Part shown: positions 1-7,220 of the stretch, one piece after another
How positions within the stretch are numbered: the stretch's first letter is position 1
Layout: every line of letters starts with the position of its first letter
Assembly: GCA_016200035.1 (NCBI GenBank)
Contig: JACQFM010000089.1
Span: forward strand, 1-24,646
DNA from: Nitrososphaerota archaeon
GTDB taxonomy: Archaea > Thermoproteota > Nitrososphaeria > Nitrososphaerales > Nitrosopumilaceae
Reading direction: 5' to 3'
DNA: 24,646 nucleotides
Notes under the pieces: model-generated
The model's input: only the letters and a program-made list of their open reading frames with translations
Database searches by the model: none
What the model was told of the DNA's origin: nothing
Made by a program: the position numbers and the translations under genes

Positions 1-163
1 TCTTTAATAGTAAAATTGGATTTCCATAATGTCCAGTAAGATTTTCCTGCAAAAATTCATCTTCTTTTATTTCAAACAATTCGTATGCCGAGTCAAGAAT
101 TTTTTTTACCTCTTCTGTCGCATGTACTATAATTTCGAGGCTTACTTCTAATTTGTTTTCCAC
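1..163 (-). CDS. RNA-binding protein of the archaeal PF01877/COG1325 type (predicted exosome-associated), N-terminal part only
   Basis: The gene is cut by the left window edge; about 54 N-terminal residues are visible on the minus strand from a GTG at 163 (VENKLEVSLEIIVHATEEV...). The segment EDEFLQENLTGHYGNPI is the hallmark I recognise from the small archaeal RNA-binding family once called DUF54, often listed as a predicted exosome subunit. The start is 33 nt downstream of the S3Ae stop on the same strand, so the two are probably cotranscribed, which fits an RNA or ribosome-related role. No in-frame ATG lies upstream, so GTG is the only reasonable start. The family call rests on the short visible motif. 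Confidence 0.65.
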   Translation of the reverse strand, partial: MENKLEVSLEIIVHATEEVKKILDSAYELFEIKEDEFLQENLTGHYGNPILLLK

Positions 164-196
164 ACTACTTCCGAGTCGTTATGAGAAATAAACCTA

Positions 197-811
197 TTAG
201 GCTTGTAGCAAAGCAATTTCAGCTTCGGCAGTTCTGATAATCTTTGCCTTCTCGATTCCAACATGTCTTACGCGAATTATCTTTTTTACTGCAGCCATGA
301 TATCCGAGTTTATCTTTCCAAAGGCTGTTGCTTGAACAAATTGATCTATTGTCATTTCGGGTATTGTTTTTGCCATAACATTTCGTGCAACTAGACGTAG
401 GGCGTGCTTTCTTGAGGTATTCAATTTTTTCTGAGTGAGCGCGATTACTTTAATTCTAAAGATGTGACCATCTTTTGTCTTATAGTCACCTATGAAATTA
501 ATAAGAGACGAACCACGTCTTACCAGACTTCGCAAAAATTCTTTTGCATATTCATACCTCTTGAAGATAGTAATTGCTTTATCGGCCTCAACTTTGTTAA
601 TCTGAAAATACAACTTGAATTGGTGTTGAGAAGGATCTCCTTTTACAATATCAAATAACGTCACCTCAACAACTCGTCCAATCGCACTTGAATCGTTAGT
701 TATGGGGATGTATGCTATTGGTACGCTGTTAAAAGAAGAAGGAGCAAGTACAGTAACCCATTTTTTCTCTCTCCACTTGTCCTTTACCCTAGCTGTTTTT
801 TGTCGTGCCAA
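197..811 (-). CDS. rps3ae: 30S ribosomal protein S3Ae (eS1)
   Basis: This 204-residue protein matches the archaeal/eukaryotic small-subunit protein eS1 (S3Ae) across its whole length: a basic N-terminus (MARQKTARVKDKWREKKWV), the central RGSSLINFIGDYKTKDGHIFR segment split by the usual loops, and the RHVGIEKAKIIR region near the C-terminus. It belongs to the 30S platform near the mRNA exit. The start is TTG at 811. A TATA-like element (AAAATATAAG, plus-strand 833-842) is centred 27 nt upstream, so the mRNA is probably leaderless and the gene has its own promoter although serS lies just upstream on the same strand. Confidence 0.95.
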   Translation of the reverse strand: MARQKTARVKDKWREKKWVTVLAPSSFNSVPIAYIPITNDSSAIGRVVEVTLFDIVKGDPSQHQFKLYFQINKVEADKAITIFKRYEYAKEFLRSLVRRGSSLINFIGDYKTKDGHIFRIKVIALTQKKLNTSRKHALRLVARNVMAKTIPEMTIDQFVQATAFGKINSDIMAAVKKIIRVRHVGIEKAKIIRTAEAEIALLQA

Positions 812-853
812 CTATAACCGACGTTTGTAGCCAAAATATAAGTTCTACTACTA

Positions 854-2116
854 TTAGATCATTTTTTTGCCAAGATATTTTTGCAACACCGTTGGCACTG
901 AAACATGACCATCACTTGTCTGATAATTTTCAAGTATTGAAACCATGGTTCTTGATGTGGCTACAAGAGTGCTGTTAAGAGTGTGAACATATTGAGGTTG
1001 ATCGTTTGTTCTGTCGCGAAATCTTATCTTCAGTCTTCTTGCTTGAAAGTCAAGACAATTGGAGCAAGAAACAATCTCGCGATACGTATTCTGGCCTGCC
1101 ATCCAGGCTTCAAGATCATAGGTCTTTGCAGAGATCTTGCCCAAATCTCCACTGGATAAAAGTACAATTTTATATGGTATCTCCAGTTTTTGATAAAACT
1201 CTTCAACGACGGAAAGCATTCTTTCATGTTCATTCCAGGATTCTTCCGGTCTTGAAAAAACAAACTGTTCTACTTTTTCAAACTGATGTACTCGAAAAAT
1301 CCCCTTCTGGTCTCTGCCATGAGCACCAGCCTCTTTTCGAAAACAAGGGCTGACACCTACATATCTTATTGGCAAGAGCTTTCCATCTAAAATCTCATTT
1401 GCGTGCATTGATACAAGAGCATGTTCTGACGTACCAATTAGATATAGATCCTCTCCTTCTACTTTGTAAATTACGTCTTCAAAATCCTCTGCTATTATTG
1501 CACCTTCCATTGACGATCGGTTTATCAAATATGGTGTTTGTATTGGCGTGTAGTTTTTCTCAGAAAGAAAATCTAAGGCAAATTGAATAAGTGCCTGGTT
1601 TAACTTTACAAGTTCATTTTTTAAATAATAAAATCTAGCGCCTGAAACCTTTGCAGCTCTCTCCAAATCAACAAGATCAAGATTTTGTGAAATGTCGATA
1701 TGATCTTTGACTTTGAAGTTAAATTGCGGGACTTTGCCCCAGCGCCTTACTTCCTTGTTGAAAGCTTCGTCTTTTCCTCTAGGGACAGATTCGTGGATCA
1801 GGTTAGGCATTCTCAGAGCAAGTTTCTCATATTCAGACTCTGTTTTGTTCTGAACAATTTCTAGTTTGGAAAGAGTTTCAGATACTTTTCTCATCTTTTC
1901 TATAAGCGAGCTTGCATCTTTGCCACTCTTTTTTTTCTCTGCAATTTCTAATGAAATGTCATTTTTTTCTTTTCTGAGCTCATCCGTTTTTATTATCAGC
2001 TCCCTTCGTTCTTTATCCAACTTTATTAAATCATCAAGCGCAAACTCTATCGCTCGATCCTTTAACATTTTTCTAATGGTGTCTGGGCTTTCTCGGAGAA
2101 TTTTCGGATCAAGCAT
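854..2116 (-). CDS. serS: Serine--tRNA ligase
   Basis: The 420-residue product is a standard class II seryl-tRNA synthetase that charges tRNA-Ser in the cytosol. The N-terminal third is a long charged helical hairpin (residues about 25-105), the tRNA-binding arm of SerRS. Motif 2 is visible as FRKEAGAHGRDQKGIFRVHQ, and motif 3 as LNSTLVATSRTMVSILENYQ close to the C-terminus. It is the common bacterial/archaeal type, not the rare methanogen type. The ATG at 2116 overlaps the TGA of the Pcc1 gene by one base (TGATG), which indicates translational coupling. A TTG one codon upstream is possible but unlikely. Confidence 0.97.
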   Translation of the reverse strand: MLDPKILRESPDTIRKMLKDRAIEFALDDLIKLDKERRELIIKTDELRKEKNDISLEIAEKKKSGKDASSLIEKMRKVSETLSKLEIVQNKTESEYEKLALRMPNLIHESVPRGKDEAFNKEVRRWGKVPQFNFKVKDHIDISQNLDLVDLERAAKVSGARFYYLKNELVKLNQALIQFALDFLSEKNYTPIQTPYLINRSSMEGAIIAEDFEDVIYKVEGEDLYLIGTSEHALVSMHANEILDGKLLPIRYVGVSPCFRKEAGAHGRDQKGIFRVHQFEKVEQFVFSRPEESWNEHERMLSVVEEFYQKLEIPYKIVLLSSGDLGKISAKTYDLEAWMAGQNTYREIVSCSNCLDFQARRLKIRFRDRTNDQPQYVHTLNSTLVATSRTMVSILENYQTSDGHVSVPTVLQKYLGKKMI

Positions 2117-2358
2117 CAACTAGTCACTCTGAGTACGATCTGTGCGTGTTCAAGAACTTCATCAATAGTAGAGATCAACGTTCGTATATTTCCTTTACCA
2201 TGAAATGTGAATACAAGTGAGTTGTTAACATTCTCAATATGTAAAGAAAGGTTTTCTGGAAAGTTAACGTTATCAGGCTCTATAGCTTTTCGTACAGCTT
2301 CAGCTTTTTGAGGTGTAAGATTATTTAGATAGATCTGGACTTTGCAATCTAGAGACAT
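2116..2358 (-). CDS. pcc1: KEOPS complex subunit Pcc1
   Basis: The 80-residue protein has the Pcc1 fold pattern: a beta strand (CKVQIYL), a helix with KAEAVRKAIEPDN, a strand pair around LSLHIENVNNSLVFTFHGKG, and a C-terminal helix beginning IRTLISTIDEVLEHA. Pcc1 dimerises and recruits Kae1 in the KEOPS complex that makes the t6A modification of ANN-decoding tRNAs. Its ATG lies inside the end of the DHH nuclease gene (38-nt overlap), preceded by a GGAAG Shine-Dalgarno-like stretch, and its stop overlaps the serS start. It is thus embedded in a tightly coupled translation and DNA maintenance operon. Confidence 0.82.
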   Translation of the reverse strand: MSLDCKVQIYLNNLTPQKAEAVRKAIEPDNVNFPENLSLHIENVNNSLVFTFHGKGNIRTLISTIDEVLEHAQIVLRVTS

Positions 2359-3742
2359 TTTCTTCCAAACAATCTAAAAATTCGTCCAATTTGTCTTTGG
2401 TTATCCTAGCTCCTGCCGCTGCACCATGTCCTCCTCCTGCTCCAGAAACCTTTGCGGCACATGCTCGCATTAGCAATCCTAGATTTACTTCGGATTTGCA
2501 GCCAGTAGATTTTCTTGACGAGAATTTTATCGTGCCATCTTCCCCATTTGTCCTTAGTATGATTATCTTGCCGGTATTTTTTTGTGAGCCTCCCAAAAGC
2601 GAGGATACTGCTCCAGTCATATTTTCTGGCACCAGTCCCTCTCCATTTACCATCAAGTATTGACCGTTATCCACTACTCTCCATCTCTCACTTGCAAGCG
2701 CGTTCATATAGTTTCTCAAAAGAGTACGGTATTCTAGAAGAATGTTTTCTCCCTCTTCGAGCATTTTAGTTCTGTCACCCAAGCAGATGGCAATTCCTAT
2801 TCCCGCTTTACGAATTCTGCCACAAGAATTTAGCATAGTGGAAAATTCCCTGGCATCGCGCAAAAAGCTGCGTTTATCCTCTCCAGAAAGGGTGTAGGTG
2901 TAGCCAACAAGCTCATCCATTATTTGTGTTGCATTTTTGCTTGACGTAAATTTTGAAATTGCTTCAAGAAGGCTTCTTTTTTCATCTTCCGTAAGCTCAG
3001 CGGGGACCCGCCATCTACTTCCATCCTTTAGCTTGATCCCAGAAGAATTTAACAAAGCTAGACATGCATCTCGATTCCACGTGAGACCTTCTATGAAGGG
3101 ATGAGATGTAAATGCCAAGGCATCAGGAAGAGGTCTTGTCTCTCTTCCAACAAGTAATATGTCTAGATCAATTTCAACTTGGCCATTCTTTTTGGCAGTA
3201 GAAACAATCTCTAAATTAATTCCAGAAAATGATTTCTTTTCTCCTTGATCCTGTCTGTCTCCTAACGCTGAAACAACAGCAATCCATGCAAGGTCAGTAT
3301 TCTCTTTGTGCAAAGCTTGTGAAACTAGATACGCCATTCCGCCGGCAGAAATTTCAACTCCTCCATCAATATCGAATTTCCATGCGTTGATAACACGCTC
3401 GTTGTCAAATTCCTCTTTTGGTATCTGATGATGATCGACAACTATCCAGTTGTCATTTAATTCCGAATCAAGATCTTTTGCGAACCCGCCACCCAGATCT
3501 GTTATGATGTGAAATTCCCTAGAATCACTCTTCATTTTTTCAATCAAATTTTTATTAAAATCATTAACAGTGCGTACAGTGCATCTGGCACCAGCTCTTA
3601 TGAGAGACCTTGTCACTATGCTGCCAGATGTTATTCCATCACAATCAAGGTGAGTTATTACTGAAATGTTCTTATTTGTTTTTATGCAATCGGAGACCCT
3701 GTCGTGAAAATAAGAAAGTGCCCCATCAAGTTTATTTGCCAT
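2321..3742 (-). CDS. DHH/DHHA1 family RecJ-like phosphoesterase/exonuclease
   Basis: The 473-residue protein carries the DHH-family metal-binding motifs: HLDCDGITSG at residues 31-40 (H31, D33, D35), TDLGGGF at about 81-87, and VDHHQ at 102-106. It ends with a DHHA1 motif, GGGHGAAAG, about 30 residues from the C-terminus. Archaeal members of this family are RecJ-like exonucleases, some of which associate with GINS in the replisome, and others act on nanoRNA; the sequence alone does not decide between these. The start overlaps the S15 stop by one base (TAATG), and pcc1 starts inside its 3-prime end. The order S15 - RecJ-like - Pcc1 is, as far as I know, common in archaea. Confidence 0.9.
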   Translation of the reverse strand: MANKLDGALSYFHDRVSDCIKTNKNISVITHLDCDGITSGSIVTRSLIRAGARCTVRTVNDFNKNLIEKMKSDSREFHIITDLGGGFAKDLDSELNDNWIVVDHHQIPKEEFDNERVINAWKFDIDGGVEISAGGMAYLVSQALHKENTDLAWIAVVSALGDRQDQGEKKSFSGINLEIVSTAKKNGQVEIDLDILLVGRETRPLPDALAFTSHPFIEGLTWNRDACLALLNSSGIKLKDGSRWRVPAELTEDEKRSLLEAISKFTSSKNATQIMDELVGYTYTLSGEDKRSFLRDAREFSTMLNSCGRIRKAGIGIAICLGDRTKMLEEGENILLEYRTLLRNYMNALASERWRVVDNGQYLMVNGEGLVPENMTGAVSSLLGGSQKNTGKIIILRTNGEDGTIKFSSRKSTGCKSEVNLGLLMRACAAKVSGAGGGHGAAAGARITKDKLDEFLDCLEENVSRLQSPDLSK

Positions 3743-4200
3743 TACTCAAGTTGAGCAATGACTGACTTATATTTCCAAGTATCGGGTATGCGACCTATTT
3801 TCTTATAATATGAAGAAAGTCTGTGAACCTTTGCTTCTAAAAGTTCAAGGGATCTGACATTTCTTCGATCTGATTTATGGGTCCTAAGGTGTTTTTGCAA
3901 GCCAAGAGCTTTGTTTACGATATTGTTCAGATCTTCTGGCATGTCTGACTTGATTCCCTTTTCCTCAAGTACTTGCTTGACAGATTTTTTTATTATTGGT
4001 CTGACAAGAGGAATTGCATGTTGATCACGAAGTTTTACTCCTATTTGGCTTGTAGTCAGCCCCTCTTTTGCATACTTTACAATCAATTCTTCGATTTCTT
4101 CAGGGGTCTGCTTAACCCAGTTGGGCGATTTTAGAGTGGTAGGTCTTATAGAGTGCGATTGACCGTGTCTATGTGAATGGAGTCGTCCCACAGGTCGCAT
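3742..4200 (-). CDS. rps15: 30S ribosomal protein S15 (uS15)
   Basis: The product (152 residues from ATG at 4200) is archaeal uS15: N-terminal basic GRLHSHRHGQSHSIRP, then PNWVKQTPEEIEELIVKYAKEG split over the first helices, and the C-terminal 16S rRNA-binding core with LQKHLRTHKSDRRNVRSLE and KIGRIPDTWKY. The reading frame is open upstream to 4275, but those residues have no counterpart in the family. A GTG at 4191 would give MGRLHSHRHG, the usual beginning of archaeal S15, and a weak TATA-like stretch near 4218-4225 is about 30 nt upstream of it, so 4191 is a strong alternative start. First gene of the S15-DHH-pcc1-serS operon. Confidence 0.95.
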   Translation of the reverse strand: MRPVGRLHSHRHGQSHSIRPTTLKSPNWVKQTPEEIEELIVKYAKEGLTTSQIGVKLRDQHAIPLVRPIIKKSVKQVLEEKGIKSDMPEDLNNIVNKALGLQKHLRTHKSDRRNVRSLELLEAKVHRLSSYYKKIGRIPDTWKYKSVIAQLE

Positions 4201-4305
4201 GGTTTGGGGGCAAAACATAAACGTTACTTCTTTTTTCCAGAATTCTTTAACACTGACACAAAAGTTAAATATCAAGGTCAGTCATTTTCTGACAAGGTGC
4301 ATGAT

Positions 4306-4608
4306 ATGAATAAACCTATACTAATTGGTGCAACCATACTGGCACTCTTTGTTGTAACATCCTTGCTCCCTATGGCTGCCGCGCAATACGCAGGAGTTGG
4401 CGGAGGAGGACATATAACATTAGAGGAACAATTGAAACTTGCCAAGGCTAAAGTCCAAAAAGCGGCAGAGAATCCACACACAGGTTCAGGCACTCCATAC
4501 CTAGACCTTCAAGGAGTAGTTGGTGGCTCTATTGTGGCAGGAGCCGTGTTCGGTGGAATTGCAATAGCCTTTGTGGTAAAGTCAAGATCCGGAAGGTTCG
4601 CTAAATAG
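4306..4608 (+). CDS. Small membrane protein of the amo region; candidate additional AMO subunit (AmoY/AmoZ)
   Basis: The 100-residue product has an N-terminal signal sequence or membrane anchor (residues about 5-26, ending PMAAAQ), a Gly-rich turn, a short charged helix (about 38-56, LEEQLKLAKAKVQKAAE), and a C-terminal transmembrane helix (about 71-91) followed by a positive tail. The ATG at 4306 is chosen because AAGGTG precedes it by 6 nt and it starts at the signal peptide; an ATG at 4301 is closed at once. A TATA-like TTAAATAT lies at 4265-4272. Position beside amoB/C/X/A and the architecture suggest one of the two extra archaeal AMO subunits described from Nitrososphaera viennensis. Which of the two cannot be told from sequence reading. 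Confidence 0.7.
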   Translation: MNKPILIGATILALFVVTSLLPMAAAQYAGVGGGGHITLEEQLKLAKAKVQKAAENPHTGSGTPYLDLQGVVGGSIVAGAVFGGIAIAFVVKSRSGRFAK

Positions 4609-4615
4609 ATCTTCA

Positions 4616-4640
4616 TCCCTTTTCTTATTTTGTTATTTTC
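4616..4640 (+). terminator. Pyrimidine/T-rich tract after the small membrane protein gene
   Basis: Just after the stop codon at 4608 the plus strand becomes T-rich (TTTTCTTATTTTGTTATTTTC). Archaeal termination commonly uses such U-tracts without a hairpin. The next gene has its own TATA box, consistent with a transcript end here. Confidence 0.45.
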
Positions 4641-4681
4641 ATGTAGCAGTGGCTGTAGAGGTTTGAATTGAGACAGAAATG

Positions 4682-4688
4682 TATATAT
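4682..4688 (+). promoter_or_regulatory. TATA box of the 88-residue amo-linked gene
   Basis: TATATAT is centred 29-30 nt upstream of the ATG at 4714. This is the archaeal TATA-to-start distance expected for a leaderless transcript. Confidence 0.65.
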
Positions 4689-4713
4689 CGTACGTAAATT
4701 GCTTTCATAAACT

Positions 4714-4980
4714 ATGAGCGTGTTATTTGCTATGCTCGTAGGTATTCTGTCCCACTTCACAGGCCAGATTGGTCCAGCATATGACCCACTATTCTACGAC
4801 GTGATGGTCTACATATTTGGAACCATGATGTTTGCAGTATTCCTGTTAGGAGTAATTGCATTCTGGCTTAGAGTACATGGTCTTGGTGGAGATACCAGAG
4901 AAAGATGGGTAGCAGAACTTGACAAGCACTTTGAAAAAGAAGGCATCGGTCTGATACCTGATAACGGAAAATACTGGTAA
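4714..4980 (+). CDS. Single-span small membrane protein of the amo region; candidate additional AMO subunit (AmoY/AmoZ)
   Basis: The 88-residue protein has an amphipathic N-terminal segment (MSVLFAMLVGILSHFTGQIG), a clear transmembrane helix at about residues 28-52 (FYDVMVYIFGTMMFAVFLLG and on), and a charged C-terminal domain (RERWVAELDKHFEKEGIG) ending in NGKYW. It has its own TATA box 30 nt upstream and no Shine-Dalgarno, so it is probably a leaderless single-gene transcript like the core amo genes. Size, topology and position match a second accessory subunit of the archaeal ammonia monooxygenase. The subunit assignment is an inference from context; no catalytic residues are apparent. Confidence 0.7.
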   Translation: MSVLFAMLVGILSHFTGQIGPAYDPLFYDVMVYIFGTMMFAVFLLGVIAFWLRVHGLGGDTRERWVAELDKHFEKEGIGLIPDNGKYW

Positions 4981-5027
4981 ATTCCCATTCTTTTCATTAT
5001 TTTTATAATCTCGTAGTGAATCTGAAT

Positions 5028-5558
5028 TTATTTGATATTCGAATCGGGTGGCAAGAAATCACGGTCTTTTGGTGTTTCTGCGCCTTTGGAAACAAAGACA
5101 CCTTTGTAGTGGTAACCGTTTTCAAGCTTGGCATGAATAAAGTCTGGGGACTTTACTCCATTTACAAGAACGCTTGACTTGACTTCATCCATGTCGCGCA
5201 GCGGAAACTTCCAAATCCAAAGAAAATGTCCTATCTCAAAGGGATATTCCTTGTCCCATTCTGCATAGATTGTCCCGTCATCTGAAAGAGTATAAAGTGA
5301 CTTTTGACAGCCCTGAGCAAATCCTACCTTTGCAGGTATGTCTGCTTTCTTTCCATCAATTATAACTTCTAAAGTAGCAGAAATTTTGTATTTTGTATGG
5401 CGGTTGTTGATGCACTGCTTTAGAGGATCATCTGCAGAAATTTGACTTTGCACAGTAATGCTTAGTAGGCCAATTCCTATTGCAATTGCTGCAGTAGTAA
5501 TAAGAAATTTGATGTTCTTTTTGCGCTTAGCTGGATCGCCCATTCCAGGCCAGATCAT
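5028..5558 (-). CDS. Membrane-anchored extracytoplasmic protein, conserved-looking, function unknown
   Basis: The 176-residue protein starts with a short basic cytoplasmic segment (AKRKKNIKF), one transmembrane helix (about residues 16-37), and an ectodomain of about 135 residues. The ectodomain has two cysteines (C49 and C84), which could form a disulfide outside the membrane, and a aromatic-rich motif IGHFLWIWKFPLRDMDE. I do not recognise a named family; similar single-span proteins appear to be shared among ammonia-oxidising archaea. A TATA-like element (plus strand 5582-5590) is about 27 nt upstream of the ATG at 5558, suggesting a leaderless transcript. It points away from amoB's end region on the same strand, inside the amo neighbourhood, so a link with the oxidation machinery is possible. 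Confidence 0.7.
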   Translation of the reverse strand: MIWPGMGDPAKRKKNIKFLITTAAIAIGIGLLSITVQSQISADDPLKQCINNRHTKYKISATLEVIIDGKKADIPAKVGFAQGCQKSLYTLSDDGTIYAEWDKEYPFEIGHFLWIWKFPLRDMDEVKSSVLVNGVKSPDFIHAKLENGYHYKGVFVSKGAETPKDRDFLPPDSNIK

Positions 5559-5688
5559 AAGGGCCCTTTTGGTTACTCGAGTTATATTGATTGTGTCAAG
5601 AGTTCAACGTTTGTTTTGCATTCTAGAATGCTATACTAACAATCTAAATCGGCATCCAAGCAGAATAGACTATAGCGTAGAACAAACC

Positions 5689-5712
5689 TGTAGAAAATGA
5701 AAAGGGGAATTT
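5689..5712 (-). terminator. T-rich tract after amoB
   Basis: Read on the minus strand, the sequence after the amoB stop is AAAAATTCCCCTTTTCATTT followed by more T/C, a typical archaeal pyrimidine-rich termination region. It separates amoB from the downstream membrane-anchored protein gene. Confidence 0.4.
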
Positions 5713-6279
5713 TTAGATCACTTGCCACGGTCTAGTTGCAAACGTTACCACGTAACCAATTGAAATAATTATTGACTGGTAGGCAATATTTGTCCATGGA
5801 ATTGGTTTTAGGATCTTCTCGCCCGTAACCACCACTGTCTGTCCTGGACCTAGCCCAGGCCCAATGCTGGCCAAGTTAAGCTGCGTGTGCATGTGATAAA
5901 CTCCTGGTTCTAAGGCCTTCACTGTTAGAGAGTAGTCAACAATACCGTTTGCTGGTACATCAAATACGTTACCTGGGGGATCTCTTGCTACAAACTCCCA
6001 TCTATTACCAGCATTTGATGATTCGGCGAATACCGAAAGCCACCCTCTTAGATCTCGTTGAACTAGGCTTACAAGCTTTCCTGTTACAACAAGAGTTTCT
6101 CCCGTCTGAACAGATTGCTTTGACCATGTTTCATCCTCGATCCTAACGAAACGGCTTTGAAGTTGCGCCTGTACTCCATGTGCTTCTGCTTGCTGAAGCA
6201 GTTGACTCAGAGAAGGGCCTATGGCGCCTAGTGCTATTATCACACCAAGTGCTGCTATGATTAATTTTTTATTTGTCAT
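5713..6279 (-). CDS. amoB: Ammonia monooxygenase subunit B (archaeal AmoB)
   Basis: The 188-residue product is the short archaeal AmoB: an N-terminal signal/anchor helix (residues 6-22), a single cupredoxin-like extracytoplasmic domain, and a C-terminal membrane segment (about 166-182). It lacks the second cupredoxin domain present in bacterial AmoB/PmoB, as usual for archaea. The copper-site ligands known from PmoB have counterparts: His34 at the mature N-terminus (AEAHG) and the His-x-His pair H129/H131 (VYHMHTQL). It forms the AMO complex with AmoA and AmoC and oxidises ammonia to hydroxylamine. It is transcribed away from amoC, with 266 nt between them; a TATA-like element lies at 6312-6319. 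Confidence 0.97.
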   Translation of the reverse strand: MTNKKLIIAALGVIIALGAIGPSLSQLLQQAEAHGVQAQLQSRFVRIEDETWSKQSVQTGETLVVTGKLVSLVQRDLRGWLSVFAESSNAGNRWEFVARDPPGNVFDVPANGIVDYSLTVKALEPGVYHMHTQLNLASIGPGLGPGQTVVVTGEKILKPIPWTNIAYQSIIISIGYVVTFATRPWQVI

Positions 6280-6545
6280 ATCCCGTAACTATTCCATCAC
6301 AGAAAGAACATCGATATATGTTTTGCCTTTTGTCAAGCACGAAAATTTAAAATCTTGAGAAAAAACATGCTTAACATCAACGTATAACATGGTAGGCGAA
6401 ATTTTTTATGTTATTTTTTTCTTATTTTATATTGAACATAATTCAAAATTTCATAATAATAGTATGGAAATTATTAGTTTAATAGACTAAAAATTATACA
6501 CCGCGTGTCTCTTCCTTTATATATAGAAGAAGCATGTGGATATAC
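6280..6545. promoter_or_regulatory. Divergent amoB/amoC control region
   Basis: The 266-nt gap has no open frame. It holds a minus-strand TATA-like element for amoB (CATATATCGA, 6311-6320, about 36 nt before the ATG), the amoC TATA box (6516-6523), and a very AT-rich middle. There is a perfect 7-bp inverted repeat ATAACAT (6384-6390) / ATGTTAT (6408-6414) followed by a run of T. The repeat may be an operator or a terminator-like structure; I cannot decide. Confidence 0.5.
6516..6523 (+). promoter_or_regulatory. amoC TATA box
   Basis: TTTATATA is centred about 26 nt before the ATG at 6546. This spacing supports a leaderless amoC mRNA and selects 6546 over the upstream in-frame ATG at 6534. 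Confidence 0.7.
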
Positions 6546-7109
6546 ATGGCACAAATGCCAGCACTGATTCCAAAAGAAGTCGAGATCCAGAGACTAAAAA
6601 AGATCTGGATGATCGTCATCGCAATGGGATCTACAGCTGCGTCCGTGGAAGTAGACAACTTTGTCGACGGCTCGCTACATCAAACTTCTATTAGAGATAG
6701 CGCATTTACACCAGCACACTGGTGGCTATACAGCCACTTTGTGGCACTGCCACTGGGCTGGGGTTCGGTAGCTATCTATGACAGAAAGGTGCCGGTTCTG
6801 AGGGGTCCAAACAACTCCATGAACACTGGCCTTAAGTTAACCATCCTAGGTTATCTGGCAACCATGTTCACAATCGGCGTCAACGAGATGTGGCACTTCT
6901 GGTATGTAGAGGAGATCTTTGCAGTACCAAACCACTGGATGTTCAATATGGGTGTGGTAGTGGCCTTCATGGGCGCTCTGGCCTATGTGGTTAGAGTATA
7001 CGCACGACTGGTCGAGCTTGGAGCAGAGACCCCAGGTGAGAACCCATATGTGGCTGAGATGTACAAGATGGCCTTAGAGGGCAAACTGTACAGCAGATCC
7101 ATCCCATAG
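6546..7109 (+). CDS. amoC: Ammonia monooxygenase subunit C (archaeal AmoC)
   Basis: The 187-residue product (MAQMPALIPKEVEIQRLKKI...) is archaeal AmoC, an integral membrane subunit of the copper ammonia monooxygenase. Several transmembrane helices are visible. The stretch GVNEMWHFWYVEEIFAVPNH contains N113/E114, H117 and H130; the two histidines have the spacing of the metal-site histidines of bacterial PmoC/AmoC (13 residues apart). An ATG four codons upstream is in frame, but the TATA box at 6516-6523 places the transcript start at about 6546, and homologues start at MAQMPAL. A hairpin with a T-run follows the gene, separating it from amoX. Confidence 0.97.
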   Translation: MAQMPALIPKEVEIQRLKKIWMIVIAMGSTAASVEVDNFVDGSLHQTSIRDSAFTPAHWWLYSHFVALPLGWGSVAIYDRKVPVLRGPNNSMNTGLKLTILGYLATMFTIGVNEMWHFWYVEEIFAVPNHWMFNMGVVVAFMGALAYVVRVYARLVELGAETPGENPYVAEMYKMALEGKLYSRSIP

Positions 7110-7114
7110 AAAAG

Positions 7115-7136
7115 TGCGTAAAAACGCATTTTTTTT
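7115..7136 (+). terminator. Hairpin plus T-run terminator after amoC
   Basis: TGCGT (7115-7119) pairs with ACGCA (7124-7128) over a 4-nt A loop, followed directly by eight T. This looks like a bacterial-style intrinsic terminator 6 nt after the amoC stop and separates amoC from amoX. Confidence 0.6.
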
Positions 7137-7190
7137 ATTTTTAATAACCTTATAGCGGAAGCCATCTTTTCCTCTCATTTCAGGAAAGAC

Positions 7191-7198
7191 TTAAAAGT
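7191..7198 (+). promoter_or_regulatory. amoX TATA box
   Basis: TTAAAAGT is centred about 27 nt upstream of the amoX ATG at 7221, within a T/A-rich context after the amoC terminator. It supports an independent leaderless amoX transcript. Confidence 0.55.
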
Positions 7199-7220
7199 AT
7201 ACGGACTATTATATTGCCAA

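Noticed and set aside
3742..4275. A longer S15 form starting at 4275
   Set aside because: The added N-terminal residues (MIFNFCVSVKEFWKK) do not match S15 and there is no promoter at the expected distance; 4200 or 4191 fits better.
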